Notes: generated by a model from the sequence alone, not told the origin. DNA of 64,000 bases from Bifidobacterium sp. ESL0728 (GCF_029392015.1 NZ_CP113925.1:1240001-1304000), one strand, 5' to 3'; positions 1 through 9,531 are shown, counted from the first letter of the stretch. Numbers and translations are program-made.

Positions 1-1610
1 GGAACCTTCAAAGCGCTAGTCAATTGGTCAAAAGTCATTACTTGACAGTATTTAGCTTGATACAAACGCGCAATGGCAGCAATATCTAAATCCAAAGGAG
101 TACCAAAGACTTTTTCAAATTGGGATGGTTCACTGGCTTGGGGTAGGAACGAGAAAATGCCGCCGCCATTGTTGTTCTGGACGATAATCGTCAAATCCAA
201 TTGATATTGACGCCCCATCATCAAACCCGTTAGATCATGGAAGAAGGCCAGGTCGCCGATGTATAAATATGCTGGCTGATGTTGTGTGGCCATGGCCAAC
301 GCCGTCGAATTAATCCCATCTATCCCATTGGCGCCCCGATTCGCCCAAAGCTTGACCGGCGCAGCAGGCCAAAAATAATCGTCAATTTCACGAATCGGCA
401 TTGAATTGCTGACGAATAAAGCGGCATCTGACGGTAAAGCTTGTCCGAGACCAAAAGCTACTTCGGGTTCCGTTAAAGTATGCGTCTTGCATAGATGAGA
501 TCGTAACCTTTTTTGAATTGTCTGATCCAATTGCTGCCACTGTAAAAGCCAGTGCTGAGATGCTTTTTGCAAATGCAACTTGGGCAGAACGGTGGTTGGC
601 GCAAAAGGAACAACTAAATCGGTCTGCAAGGTGTGATCCAAAAAACTGTGCTGGGCATCTAGATAAACTGTCGTAATTTGCGCTTGCGTCAGCCACGAAC
701 TCAACGCCGCTGAAACAGGGGTGGCTCCCAAGCGCAGCACCACTTCGGGGCGATAGCTCGCAGGTAGGGATGTCATATTTTTACAAATCCAGTCCCCAGT
801 AGCCAGAACTTCGGGGCTTTGTCCACGTAAGCCGCTCAAAGGATCGGCCAAAATGGGCCAGTGATAGCGTTGCGCAAATTGGCAAATAACTTGACTGGCG
901 GTAGATGAGTTGATTGCTGGGCCAACTACCAGTAGGCCCTTTTTACCTGATAAATATTGCTCAATCAGTTGTAATAATGCCGGTTCAGGCAAAGTCTGAG
1001 GCTTCGTAAAAATCGGCCGCACTTGCAATGAATCATCGCTAACATCCAGATCAGGTAATAACGGCTTTTGCAGTGGCAGATTCAAATGCACTGGTCCTTG
1101 TGGATAAGCAAGCGCTTGATACACTGCCTTTTGCGCGCTATAAACATTGTATTTAATCTCATGGAGTGTCGTTGCAGCTTGGGGCATGACCAACCGATAG
1201 AAAGCTTTCACCTGCTGCGCGTACATATAATCCTGCGTCAATGTTTGAGGCGCACCGACTTGCTGTAACTCGGGTGGACGGTCAGTTGTCAAAACAATTA
1301 ACGGCACATTGCTGGCTTTCGCCTCACAAATAGCCGGATAATAATTAGCCGCCGCTGTCCCGGAAGTACATACCAGCAATACCGGTTGGCCGCTCGTTTT
1401 CGCCAGGCCAAGAGCAAAAAAGGCCGCTGAACGCTCATCGACATCGACATACAATTGCAGTTTGGCTTGATCTTCCAATTGCCCTAATAGAATAGCCAAC
1501 GGAGTCGAGCGCGAACCCGGCGAAAGCACCACTTTTTGCACACCAGCGACCAAAAAGGCCTGTAATAAAGGGCGCAATTGTCGTGTCAAGTAAGCGTATC
1601 CATCACTCAT
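1..1610 (-). CDS. menD: MenD, SEPHCHC synthase (partial, runs off the left edge)
   Basis: ThDP-dependent 2-succinyl-5-enolpyruvyl-6-hydroxy-3-cyclohexene-1-carboxylate synthase of menaquinone synthesis, acting on isochorismate and 2-oxoglutarate. About 536 residues are visible from an ATG at 1610, so only the extreme C-terminus is missing. Visible family marks are LSPGSRSTPL near residue 30, VDVDERSAAFFALG near 60 (the ThDP-activating Glu), and the ThDP/Mg region GDLAFFHDLTGL followed by NNNGGGIFSFLP near the C-terminus. It lies 7 bp behind menF, so the two are co-transcribed from the promoter at 2963-2992. The base composition is lower in GC and the codon use differs from the pyr genes next door (many CAA and TTG). 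The protein looks Lactobacillales-like; that origin is inference. Confidence 0.9.
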   Translation of the reverse strand, partial: MSDGYAYLTRQLRPLLQAFLVAGVQKVVLSPGSRSTPLAILLGQLEDQAKLQLYVDVDERSAAFFALGLAKTSGQPVLLVCTSGTAAANYYPAICEAKASNVPLIVLTTDRPPELQQVGAPQTLTQDYMYAQQVKAFYRLVMPQAATTLHEIKYNVYSAQKAVYQALAYPQGPVHLNLPLQKPLLPDLDVSDDSLQVRPIFTKPQTLPEPALLQLIEQYLSGKKGLLVVGPAINSSTASQVICQFAQRYHWPILADPLSGLRGQSPEVLATGDWICKNMTSLPASYRPEVVLRLGATPVSAALSSWLTQAQITTVYLDAQHSFLDHTLQTDLVVPFAPTTVLPKLHLQKASQHWLLQWQQLDQTIQKRLRSHLCKTHTLTEPEVAFGLGQALPSDAALFVSNSMPIREIDDYFWPAAPVKLWANRGANGIDGINSTALAMATQHQPAYLYIGDLAFFHDLTGLMMGRQYQLDLTIIVQNNNGGGIFSFLPQASEPSQFEKVFGTPLDLDIAAIARLYQAKYCQVMTFDQLTSALKV

Positions 1611-1617
1611 GATTTCT

Positions 1618-2901
1618 TCAATCTTTTATTTGAAAAATCGACAGTAAAGACTGCAGTTTGTGTGTCGTTTCCTGTAATTCGGACGCTGGTTGTGATGCCT
1701 TTACGATTCCGGCACCGCCCCATAACGTTAATTCCTGATCGGTTAACAAACCACTGCGAATACCAACCGCCCACTCACCTTCTTGGTCTAAACTCAAATA
1801 ACCCACAGGTGCCCCATATAAGCCGCGACTTTGGGGCTCTAATTGCCGAATGATTTTTTGGGCCAATCGTTGCGGCGTACCTGCCAAAGCCGGTGTGGGG
1901 TGTAAGGCGGCCAACACTTTCAGCGGGTCATACAAGCCGCGCGCCACAATCGGTGTATATAGATGCTGCAAATTAGCTGTAGCTAAAATTCGCGGCTGCG
2001 CTTCATGACTGACCCTTAAACCTAAGGCACGTAACCTTTGATCAAGCCAATCCACCACCAATTTGTGTTCTGCCAGATTTTTGTCGTCATGCAATAATTG
2101 CTGTGCTAAAGCCTGATCAGTTGACAAATTCCCAGTCCGCTGCGTTGTCCCAGCCAGTGCACCCGTTAAAAGCCGTTGCGGCTGCATTCTTACCAGTCTT
2201 TCCGGTGTTGCGCTAATGAAACTAGTATCATGATCGCGTAATAGAATATGGTAAATGTGAGGGTGTTGTTGACGCAATTGCAACCACAGGCTTTCGGGCA
2301 CGCTTTGTTGGACGTGCGCCTGGGCAGTCCTCGCCAGAACGACTTTTGCCAATTGGTGTTGATGGATACAATCCAGCGCTTGTTGGACACTATGCGTCCA
2401 AGCTTGCGGATTGATTTCATGATAGGCATCAATGCAACCTTGCTGTGCCGGCAAAGCTGGCTGGTTTTTCAGTTCTTGGCCCAGTTGATCAATTGCGCTG
2501 GAATCGGCGTCAATCAAAGTCAAACGCCATTGCTGCTTTTGGTAATGCACCAAAATGTGTGGCACAAACAGTAAGCCGCCACTTAACGGACCCCAATTCT
2601 GCGTACGACCATCGGCTTCGTCAAATAGGAAACTCCCCACTGCTTTAACATCGTGCCAACTACTTGATGGTGTCAAAATTAATTGTTGGGACAGATTCTG
2701 GAACCACTGCCGTGCAGCCGCAAAAGTTAGCTTGCTCACCGGTGGTTGTAAAGCCACCCCGCTCGCGAATAGGCGTTGCGTGCGTGCGGGGTCCTCCCAA
2801 GCAAAAACCGGACCGGTTTGTTGTTGCAACCAATGCATAACCTGTGTCGTTTGTAAAGTTTCCTTTAGCTTGATTGTCTTAACTTTTAAAATCGTCGCCA
2901 A
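1618..2901 (-). CDS. menF: MenF, isochorismate synthase
   Basis: Converts chorismate to isochorismate, the first committed step of menaquinone synthesis. At 427 residues it has the usual length. The C-terminal chorismate-binding domain shows SATPERLVRM, LTGALAGTTQRTG, LHPTPALAGTP, RGLYGAPVGYL and GGAGIVKASQPASELQET, all typical of MenF/EntC. The N-terminus is glutamine-rich. The start is not certain: the ATG at 2901 lacks a good ribosome site, while an AAAGAGG-like stretch lies further upstream. First gene of the men operon, divergent from pyrB. A menaquinone pathway is not a core trait of bifidobacteria, which makes its origin interesting. Confidence 0.9.
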   Translation of the reverse strand: MATILKVKTIKLKETLQTTQVMHWLQQQTGPVFAWEDPARTQRLFASGVALQPPVSKLTFAAARQWFQNLSQQLILTPSSSWHDVKAVGSFLFDEADGRTQNWGPLSGGLLFVPHILVHYQKQQWRLTLIDADSSAIDQLGQELKNQPALPAQQGCIDAYHEINPQAWTHSVQQALDCIHQHQLAKVVLARTAQAHVQQSVPESLWLQLRQQHPHIYHILLRDHDTSFISATPERLVRMQPQRLLTGALAGTTQRTGNLSTDQALAQQLLHDDKNLAEHKLVVDWLDQRLRALGLRVSHEAQPRILATANLQHLYTPIVARGLYDPLKVLAALHPTPALAGTPQRLAQKIIRQLEPQSRGLYGAPVGYLSLDQEGEWAVGIRSGLLTDQELTLWGGAGIVKASQPASELQETTHKLQSLLSIFQIKD

Positions 2902-2962
2902 GGAAACAAACCTCTTTCCTATGCCTAAATGACAAAACGTTGACTCAGCTACCTGTGTCGGA

Positions 2963-2992
2963 ATTATACTATTACCTATTATCTGCCGTCAA
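2963..2992 (-). promoter_or_regulatory. Candidate sigma70-type promoter of menF-menD
   Basis: Reading the minus strand, a -35 TTGACG (2992-2987) is followed after 18 bp by a perfect -10 TATAAT (2968-2963). It lies about 60 bp before the menF start and points into it. Its presence means the men-type DNA extends at least to about 2992. Confidence 0.75.
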
Positions 2993-3030
2993 TGCCAACC
3001 GGACCTTAGATTACAAGTGTGATGTTGGTG

Positions 3031-3189
3031 TTGACACATCCATTCATAATGCATTACGTAAGAAATGACAGAAGTTCCTTTCCCCGACTACGGCTTGGTC
3101 ACATCTGTCGAACATGCACAGACACGAGAATACGTCCTGCTCGTGTCGTCGTGTGCGGGTATCTTGTCAATGGTCACACGAAGTGGCCA
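3031..3189 (+). promoter_or_regulatory. pyrB promoter candidate and folded leader
   Basis: The 312 bp between menF and pyrB hold, on the plus strand, a perfect -35 TTGACA at 3031-3036 with only a weak -10 (TACGTA, 3055-3060). The leader then has two hairpins. The first pairs GACACGAG (3121-3128) with CTCGTGTC (3140-3147), flanked by GCACA/TGTGC (3116-3120 and 3152-3156). The second pairs 3171-3177 with 3183-3189 around a 5-nt loop, just before the pyrB ribosome site. No PyrR-box consensus was recognised. A role in pyrimidine-dependent control is inference. Confidence 0.45.
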
Positions 3190-3213
3190 CCTTGGTTGAA
3201 GAAAGGTGAGCCG

Positions 3214-4227
3214 ATGTCGATAACACAAAAACCTACGAAGAATTCCGCTGATGGGGGCGGGCGATCATCATTGGTCGGTTCCAGCGTGGTGACGTTGGAC
3301 AGCATACCGATTTCCGAGATTCAGTCATTGCTCGACAAAGCGCAATATATTGATTCTCACCGTAAAGAAGTGGCGAACACCTGTAATGGCCGGGTGTTGG
3401 CCACTTTGTTTTATGAGCCCAGCACGCGCACGCGCCTGAGCTTCGAGACCGCAATGTTGCGACTCGGTGGCAAGGTCATCGGTTTCGCCGGAGCTCAGTT
3501 GTCTTCAGCCACCAAAGGCGAGACCATTCACGACACCGTCAAGGTCGTTTCCCAATATGCCGATATCATCGCTATGCGTCATCCCAAGGAAGGCGCTGCG
3601 CTGGTAGCCGCCCACTCCTCAGACGTACCGGTCATCAATGCCGGTGACGGCGGCCACATGCATCCCACGCAGACTTTGGCCGACCTTTCCACCATTCAGG
3701 CGAGGTTCGGACGAGTCACCAATCTGACCGTGGGGCTTTGCGGCGATTTGACGTTCGGCCGCACCGTCCACTCGTTGATTACCACGTTGTGCCGGTTCGG
3801 CAACGTGCGTTTTGTACTCATCAGCCCCGACGAGCTCAAGACCCCGCAATATGTGCTCGACTGCATCGACCAAAGCCCGACCTGCTCATATGTAGAAGCC
3901 AAGGACCTGTCGGCCGTCATCGGCGATCTCGATGTCCTTTATATGACCCGCGTCCAGCAGGAACGCTTCTTCAACGAGGACGATTATCTGCGTTTGCGTG
4001 ATACTTACATTTTGGACGCAGGCAAGATGAAACTTGCCAAGCCCACGATGGCCGTGCTGCACCCGCTTCCACGCGTCAACGAGATCGCCAAGGAAGTCGA
4101 CGACGACCCGCGCGCCGCCTACTTCGAGCAGGTGCGCCGCGGCATGCTCATGCGCATGGCGCTGGAAAGCTCGGTGCTCGGCGATAAATTGCCCGGTTAC
4201 GAAGAGAACAAGGAGGTGCTGGCCTGA
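3214..4227 (+). CDS. pyrB: Aspartate carbamoyltransferase catalytic subunit
   Basis: Condenses carbamoyl phosphate with aspartate to carbamoyl-aspartate in de novo pyrimidine synthesis. The 337-residue protein carries FYEPSTRTRLSF (the STRTR carbamoyl-phosphate loop), GDGGHMHPTQ and LHPLPRVNEI. I chose the ATG at 3214 because AAAGGTGAG sits just upstream. A longer in-frame reading from GTG 3019 would run through the folded leader and add about 65 residues that do not resemble the family. The stop overlaps the pyrI start (TGATG), so the catalytic and regulatory chains are translationally coupled. Confidence 0.95.
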   Translation: MSITQKPTKNSADGGGRSSLVGSSVVTLDSIPISEIQSLLDKAQYIDSHRKEVANTCNGRVLATLFYEPSTRTRLSFETAMLRLGGKVIGFAGAQLSSATKGETIHDTVKVVSQYADIIAMRHPKEGAALVAAHSSDVPVINAGDGGHMHPTQTLADLSTIQARFGRVTNLTVGLCGDLTFGRTVHSLITTLCRFGNVRFVLISPDELKTPQYVLDCIDQSPTCSYVEAKDLSAVIGDLDVLYMTRVQQERFFNEDDYLRLRDTYILDAGKMKLAKPTMAVLHPLPRVNEIAKEVDDDPRAAYFEQVRRGMLMRMALESSVLGDKLPGYEENKEVLA

Positions 4228-4646
4228 TGGAAGTCACAAGCATCACCAACGGCATCATCATCGACCATGTGGACGCGGGTACGGCGCTCACCGTGCTGCA
4301 CTATCTGAAAGTCGACCCGACCGCCACGAAGCTGGCGCTCATCATGAACGCCACCAGCCACGCGCTGGGTGCCAAGGACATCATCAAGCTTGAGGACGTC
4401 GAAGATCTGAATCTCGATGCGCTCGGCTTCATCGCGCCACGGGCCACGGTCAATATCGTGCGCGGCGGCAAGATTGTTGAAAAGGCCAAGCCCGAGCTGC
4501 CGGAGCATCTGGTCGGCGTGATTACCTGCAAGAACCCGCGTTGCGTGACTACTGCTGAGACCGGTTTGGAACAGCGGTTCCATCTGGCCAACGCCAAACG
4601 CCGTGAATATCGTTGCGATTACTGCGATGAGGAAGCGGAACGGTAG
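4227..4646 (+). CDS. pyrI: Aspartate carbamoyltransferase regulatory subunit
   Basis: Allosteric chain that binds nucleotides and docks PyrB through a zinc site. At 139 residues it is slightly shorter than the enterobacterial chain. The C-terminal zinc ligands are visible as C-x4-C (TCKNPRC) and C-x2-C (RCDYC). The N-terminal part (HVDAGTALTVLHYL) matches the nucleotide-binding domain. It overlaps pyrB by one base. Confidence 0.95.
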   Translation: MEVTSITNGIIIDHVDAGTALTVLHYLKVDPTATKLALIMNATSHALGAKDIIKLEDVEDLNLDALGFIAPRATVNIVRGGKIVEKAKPELPEHLVGVITCKNPRCVTTAETGLEQRFHLANAKRREYRCDYCDEEAER

Positions 4647-4764
4647 GAATGCTGCCTGTGTCAAAGTTCCATTGATTGGGATTTGCTACATGCTAAACAA
4701 AGCTTGGTTGCTGACATAAATTAGGCTTGAATCTAATGAACAACAGGTAAATCGAAAGAACGGA

Positions 4765-6279
4765 ATGCACATGCTGACCATTCATGACATCGCTGTGTGG
4801 GACACCGGCGAGCGTATCGATCTTGTCGTGCCGGAAATCGACAAGCAACGCTTGCTTGCCGAGCCGGGTGCCATCGTTTCCGGTGACATCGACGGCTCCT
4901 CGCTCACGGTGGCACCGGGTCTTACCGACCCACATGTGCATTTCCGTGATCCTGGTCAGTTGGACAAGGAAACCATGGTCAGCGGTTCACAAGCCGCTGC
5001 CGCGGGCGGCTATACGCGCGTACTCATCATGCCGAACACATTGCCGGCGGCCGATGGACGTGACATCAATGTCCAGGACGCTGTGGACGGCGGCAAGGAA
5101 CTCAAAGAAGTCGGCGTCCACAACACGCTTGATTATCTGCAACGATACGAGCAGTTGCACGATGTGAAGTTGCCGATTCGCTACGATCTTTCCGTCTGTG
5201 CCTCGCTGGGACGTGCAGGGAAAGTGCCGACCCGACCGGCCGATTATGTGAGATTCATGGATTCATCCATAACAACATCGCGAAGTGATAATACAGATGC
5301 GAAGACGAGCCGGAGCCCGGATGGTCTTGTTGCGGAACATCCGTTGCGTGCGATTACTGATGATGGTTCAGCGATTACTAACGAGATTCTTGACGCGGTG
5401 CTTGTCGATTCCAAAGTTACGGGACTTCCGGTGCTGGAACATTGCGAGCACCATGATTACGGCGCCATCAATGATGGAGAAGTCAGCAGAAAGCTTGGCA
5501 TAGCAGGAATTCCCGCTGAGACCGAGTTGGCTATCGTCAATCGTGACATCGAAGCGGCACGACGCACGGGTGCTCACATCCATTTCCAACACGTCTCGAC
5601 GGCCGGAGCATTCGATGCTGTCCGGAAGGCCAAGGCCGAAGGATTGCCGATTACTTGCGAGACCGCGCCGCACTACTTAGCGCTGTATGATGAAGACATT
5701 CTCAAATACGGCGCAATGGCAAAGATGAATCCGCCGCTTCGTAGTGAAGCGGACAGACGCGCGACGGTCGCCGCGATTGCTGATGGAACCGTCGATATGA
5801 TTGCCACCGATCATGCACCGCATACGGCCGCTGAAAAAGCGGCTGGTCTGGCCGATGCTCCCAACGGCATCATCGGATTGGAATGTGCATACGGCGTCTG
5901 CCGAAAGGTTTTGGTTGAAGGTGGAGCCATCAGCGACGAACGGCTGATCGAGCTCATGGCCTTGGCTCCCGAACGCTTGATGGGCCACACGCCGACCGAT
6001 GTGGCAATGCTGCTCAATACTTCGTCGAAGTGCGCGACGAAACGGATGCTGGATTTGAGCAACGTCGAACATCCCGAAAACGTCGATCTGACCTTGATTG
6101 ATACCCACAACCAGTGGACTGTTGACTCGGCTAAATTCCATTCCAAGGGACGCAACACCCCGTTCGACGGCTGGAAGCTTACTGGCAGGCCGATGGCGAC
6201 AATCATCGGTTCAAAGCTGGTATTCAGCCGGTTGCCGCATAGTCTGGGGGACGTGCGCGACAGTTCGATGACGGTTTAA
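4765..6279 (+). CDS. pyrC: Dihydroorotase
   Basis: Zinc amidohydrolase that cyclises carbamoyl-aspartate to dihydroorotate. Metal-ligand motifs are all present: DPHVHFRDPG near residue 57, LEHCEHHDYG, HIHFQHVSTAG, ETAPHYL and ATDHAPHT. At 504 residues it is longer than the usual 420-450. One extra piece is a Ser/Thr-rich, hydrophilic segment at about residues 165-190 (around 5257-5335). The start could be ATG 4765 or ATG 4771. A gap of 118 bp after pyrI suggests it is still in the operon, though a weak internal promoter is possible. Confidence 0.93.
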   Translation: MHMLTIHDIAVWDTGERIDLVVPEIDKQRLLAEPGAIVSGDIDGSSLTVAPGLTDPHVHFRDPGQLDKETMVSGSQAAAAGGYTRVLIMPNTLPAADGRDINVQDAVDGGKELKEVGVHNTLDYLQRYEQLHDVKLPIRYDLSVCASLGRAGKVPTRPADYVRFMDSSITTSRSDNTDAKTSRSPDGLVAEHPLRAITDDGSAITNEILDAVLVDSKVTGLPVLEHCEHHDYGAINDGEVSRKLGIAGIPAETELAIVNRDIEAARRTGAHIHFQHVSTAGAFDAVRKAKAEGLPITCETAPHYLALYDEDILKYGAMAKMNPPLRSEADRRATVAAIADGTVDMIATDHAPHTAAEKAAGLADAPNGIIGLECAYGVCRKVLVEGGAISDERLIELMALAPERLMGHTPTDVAMLLNTSSKCATKRMLDLSNVEHPENVDLTLIDTHNQWTVDSAKFHSKGRNTPFDGWKLTGRPMATIIGSKLVFSRLPHSLGDVRDSSMTV

Positions 6280-6378
6280 ACGGAATTCAAGCTGATATAT
6301 AAGGGAACATAACAGTTAAAACAACTGTAATAATCAATAACAGAACAGTATCGGGAATGCAGAAAACGAGGTAGAACA

Positions 6379-7464
6379 ATGGATCGACTGATTGAGGCTA
6401 TCGAAGCCAAAGACAATCCCAGCATCGTCGGGCTGGATCCGACGCAGGCGTTGGTGCCTGTGCAGGCGTGCACCATGGAGATTGAATTCAACGAAAAGGA
6501 TCTCGAATCGTTCACTGAGGGATTGGGGAGAAGCAGCAATCCCGACGACCAGCGAGTTCTGGCTTCAATAAACAACGCCGACGGTATGGATGCCAAAATG
6601 AAGGTCGCCAAGGACGTTTTGGAAGGTGATTCGGGTGCCCAGATTGTTATGGGTTTTTATGAATTCAATCGTGCGATTATCGACGCGGTGAAGGATATCG
6701 TGCCGGCCGTCAAACCGCAGATCGCCATGTACGAGGCATACGGTTCCATCGGTTTTGATATCTACCGCTTGACATGTGAATATGCACAGGAGCAGGGGCT
6801 GTATGTGCTTGGAGACATCAAGCGAGGCGATATCGGTTCTACGGCTGCTGCCTATGCCAAGCATCTGACCCGCATCAACACACGCGAAGACGACTACAAT
6901 GGTCGCCCATGGTATGAGGATGCCGTCACAGTCAATCCGTACTTCGGCACCGACGGTATCACCCCGTTCACCGACGCCGCCAAGCAAACCGACAAGGACG
7001 TGTTCGCGCTGGTTCGCACCTCAAATCCTTCCAGCAAGGAGATTCAGGAACTCGAACTTGCTGACGGCGACAAATTATATGAGCATGTGGCCGACCTCGT
7101 GGAAGGCTGGGGTGCGGACTCCATCGGCAAGTATGGATATTCACGACTTGGTGCTGTTGTAGGGGCTACTCATCCTGAGCAGGGCAGAGAGCTTCGAGAG
7201 CGTATGCCTCACACCTTCTTCCTTGTCCCCGGTTACGGCGCACAGGGTGGCACCGCCGCCGACGCCGCACAGATGTTCGATAAGAACGGACGTGGCGCCA
7301 TCGTCAACTCATCGCGTGGCATCATCGGCTCGTGGAAGAAGTCAGGGGAGTACAGCGAAGACATGACTAAAGAAGAGGCTCTCGACTTGGTCGGTCGCAG
7401 TGCCCGAGCCGCAGCTATCGCCATGCGAGACGACTTGAGAAAAGCCTTGAGTAAACGGGCTTGA
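6379..7464 (+). CDS. pyrF: Orotidine-5'-phosphate decarboxylase (type II)
   Basis: Decarboxylates OMP to UMP, the last step of the pathway. The catalytic block LGDIKRGDIGSTA (Lys and Asp of the D-x-K-x2-D set) and the phosphate-binding LVPGYGAQGG are visible. The 361-residue length and NPSIVGLDP start mark the longer, mycobacterial-type PyrF rather than the short E. coli form. An inserted charged stretch at about residues 35-75 is typical of actinobacterial members. It sits 99 bp after pyrC. Confidence 0.93.
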   Translation: MDRLIEAIEAKDNPSIVGLDPTQALVPVQACTMEIEFNEKDLESFTEGLGRSSNPDDQRVLASINNADGMDAKMKVAKDVLEGDSGAQIVMGFYEFNRAIIDAVKDIVPAVKPQIAMYEAYGSIGFDIYRLTCEYAQEQGLYVLGDIKRGDIGSTAAAYAKHLTRINTREDDYNGRPWYEDAVTVNPYFGTDGITPFTDAAKQTDKDVFALVRTSNPSSKEIQELELADGDKLYEHVADLVEGWGADSIGKYGYSRLGAVVGATHPEQGRELRERMPHTFFLVPGYGAQGGTAADAAQMFDKNGRGAIVNSSRGIIGSWKKSGEYSEDMTKEEALDLVGRSARAAAIAMRDDLRKALSKRA

Positions 7465-7684
7465 ATATGATTGCCGAACCGATGACTGCCGTGATAGATG
7501 ACTTGAGGAAGGATTGTCCAATGAAGAATGTCGTACTCGGTGACTCAGGGAATCCAACGATTGCCTGTAAACCTCAATGTCTCTTTGGGCTGGTGAGGTA
7601 TGCAATGCAAATGTCTCGATGATCAGCCAAATGCCACATGTAATTTCATAATTTATTTACCAAGAAAATCGCAGAAGGAGAGAC

Positions 7685-8521
7685 ATGAGCGCAACCGCTT
7701 TTATGCCTACTGTCACCACCAGAACTGTCGAACAGCAGGCGATCAAGGCCGGACGGAAGCCCGGCAGGCGCACCGATGAGGTGATTGCCGCTTCGGTGCT
7801 TTCAGATGGCATATACGAGCTGGTCATCCGCGATCCGTATGTGGCCAGAACCGCAGAACCGGCACAGTTCGTGAACCTCTATCCTTCTGATGCCAGAATG
7901 GTGCTGCCTCGCCCGTTTGGGGTCGCCAAGATCGAGGGCGATGACGTAACGTTGATCTACCAGATCGTCGGGGCTGGAACGCAAGAGTTTTCACAGCTTC
8001 AAGCTGGAGATGTTGTCGATGTCCTCGGGCCGTTGGGCAAGCCGTTCGATGTCTCCAAGCCCGCTAATTATGTACTTGTTGGTGGAGGCCTTGGTGTGCC
8101 GCCGCTACTGTATGCCGCACAAATACTCAACCAACGCAACGATGGCAGCGAGGTTACTTCCGTTTTCGGTTATCGAGACGAGTGTTTTGCCGACGATTTG
8201 GTTGCGCCTTTTGCGGATAGAACTCATAGCATTGTCAATGCCGAAGGCAACGTCGTCGATTTGCTCAACGACATCGAAGACGAGCTCAACAATGCTGGTA
8301 AGCAGCCGATAATCCTTTCCTGCGGACCGACGCCGATGATGAAAGCAGTCGCAGCATGGGCCAGCAAGCGCAACATTCCCGCCCAATTCAGCCTCGAAGC
8401 CCGCATGGGCTGCGGCTATGGAGCGTGTGTGGCTTGCGTGGTCGATACGCCGAGCGGAAGGCTGAAGGTCTGCAAGGATGGCCCTGTTTTCACCACTGAA
8501 GAACTTGGCTGGGAGGCGTGA
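7685..8521 (+). CDS. pyrK: Dihydroorotate dehydrogenase electron-transfer subunit
   Basis: FAD/[2Fe-2S] partner of class 1B dihydroorotate dehydrogenase, passing electrons from PyrD to NAD+. The protein has a ferredoxin-reductase fold with LPRPFGVA (FAD), VGGGLGVPPLLYAA (NAD) and a C-terminal cluster-binding CGYGACVAC plus a later Cys (VCKDG). It starts at the ATG behind AGAAGGAGAGAC and overlaps pyrD by 4 bp (GTGA). The N-terminus has about 25 extra basic residues. The 220 bp before it hold no supported gene. Confidence 0.93.
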   Translation: MSATAFMPTVTTRTVEQQAIKAGRKPGRRTDEVIAASVLSDGIYELVIRDPYVARTAEPAQFVNLYPSDARMVLPRPFGVAKIEGDDVTLIYQIVGAGTQEFSQLQAGDVVDVLGPLGKPFDVSKPANYVLVGGGLGVPPLLYAAQILNQRNDGSEVTSVFGYRDECFADDLVAPFADRTHSIVNAEGNVVDLLNDIEDELNNAGKQPIILSCGPTPMMKAVAAWASKRNIPAQFSLEARMGCGYGACVACVVDTPSGRLKVCKDGPVFTTEELGWEA

Positions 8522-9531
8522 GCACGATGACGATTACTAGCAATGCGAATACTAGCAACGAAAGAACTGCTGCAATGAGTGAACAGACGGAACAGGCCGA
8601 ACAAATGAATGTCTTCGAACCCCACGAATGGCGTCACAAGACCATCGTCGCAGGGACGGAATGGAAGAATCTGGTCGGCACAGCCTCGGGCACGTTCCAG
8701 CTCGACGCCTGCGGAGACTACTATGACGTCAGTCAGATGGGCGCCATCTGTACCAAAGGCGTCTCTCCGGTACCTTGGGAAGGCAATCCTTCGCCTAGAA
8801 CCGCCGAATCCCCGTCCGGCATGGTCAACGCCGTCGGCTTGCAGAATCCCGGCGTCGACCACTATTTGATAGACGAATTGCCACGACTCAAGAAGCTCGG
8901 TGCGATGGTCATCACCAACGTCGCCGGCCACAGCGACGAGGACTATACCCAGGTTGTCGAGAAACTTGCCGATTCCGAAGCTGACATGTTGGAAATCAAC
9001 GTCAGCTGCCCGAACGTCAGCCACGGTGGCATGAGCGTCGGCACCGACCCCGTGGTACTCAGCCGGCTGATCAAGCACTTGCGGACGCTGACCGACAAGC
9101 CGATGATTGTCAAGCTTTCCCCAAACGTCACCGACATCGTGCAAATCGCACACGCAGCAGTGGATGCCGGAGCGGACGCGCTGAGCCTCATCAACACGCT
9201 GGTCGGCATGCGCATTGACATCAACACCGGCAAGCCGATCATCGCCAACCGTACCGGCGGCGTCTCCGGCCCCGCTATCTTCCCCATAGCCCTGAGCTTC
9301 GTCTGGCGCGTGCGCCAGGCCATCCCCGACATCCCGATTATCGGCATCGGTGGTATTGATTCGGGGGAGAAGGCGTTGGAATATCTCTACGCCGGTGCGA
9401 ACGCCGTCGAGGTCGGAGCCGCCGCGCTGTTCGACCCGACCGCTCCTATGCGCGTTGCACGTGAGCTGGATGATTTGCTTGATTCCCGCCCCGAGCTTGC
9501 CGCGAAACTTGCCAAAGGGCAGACTTGGTGA
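8518..9531 (+). CDS. pyrD: Dihydroorotate dehydrogenase, class 1B catalytic subunit
   Basis: FMN enzyme oxidising dihydroorotate to orotate; pairing with PyrK marks the NAD-dependent 1B class. Seen motifs are the catalytic-cysteine block INVSCPNVSHGG, NRTGGVSGPAIFPIAL and IGIGGIDSGEKALEYLYAGA. A GTG at 8518 overlapping pyrK is taken as the start; ATG 8527 and ATG 8575 are alternatives, the last giving a length closer to the family. Confidence 0.93.
   Translation: MSTMTITSNANTSNERTAAMSEQTEQAEQMNVFEPHEWRHKTIVAGTEWKNLVGTASGTFQLDACGDYYDVSQMGAICTKGVSPVPWEGNPSPRTAESPSGMVNAVGLQNPGVDHYLIDELPRLKKLGAMVITNVAGHSDEDYTQVVEKLADSEADMLEINVSCPNVSHGGMSVGTDPVVLSRLIKHLRTLTDKPMIVKLSPNVTDIVQIAHAAVDAGADALSLINTLVGMRIDINTGKPIIANRTGGVSGPAIFPIALSFVWRVRQAIPDIPIIGIGGIDSGEKALEYLYAGANAVEVGAAALFDPTAPMRVARELDDLLDSRPELAAKLAKGQTW

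Noticed and set aside
3019..3213. N-terminal extension of PyrB from GTG 3019
   Set aside because: It runs through the leader hairpins, has no ribosome site and adds residues not typical of the family.
7465..7684. Small gene between pyrF and pyrK
   Set aside because: Only an antisense 87-aa frame overlapping pyrF exists; no ribosome site or recognisable motif.
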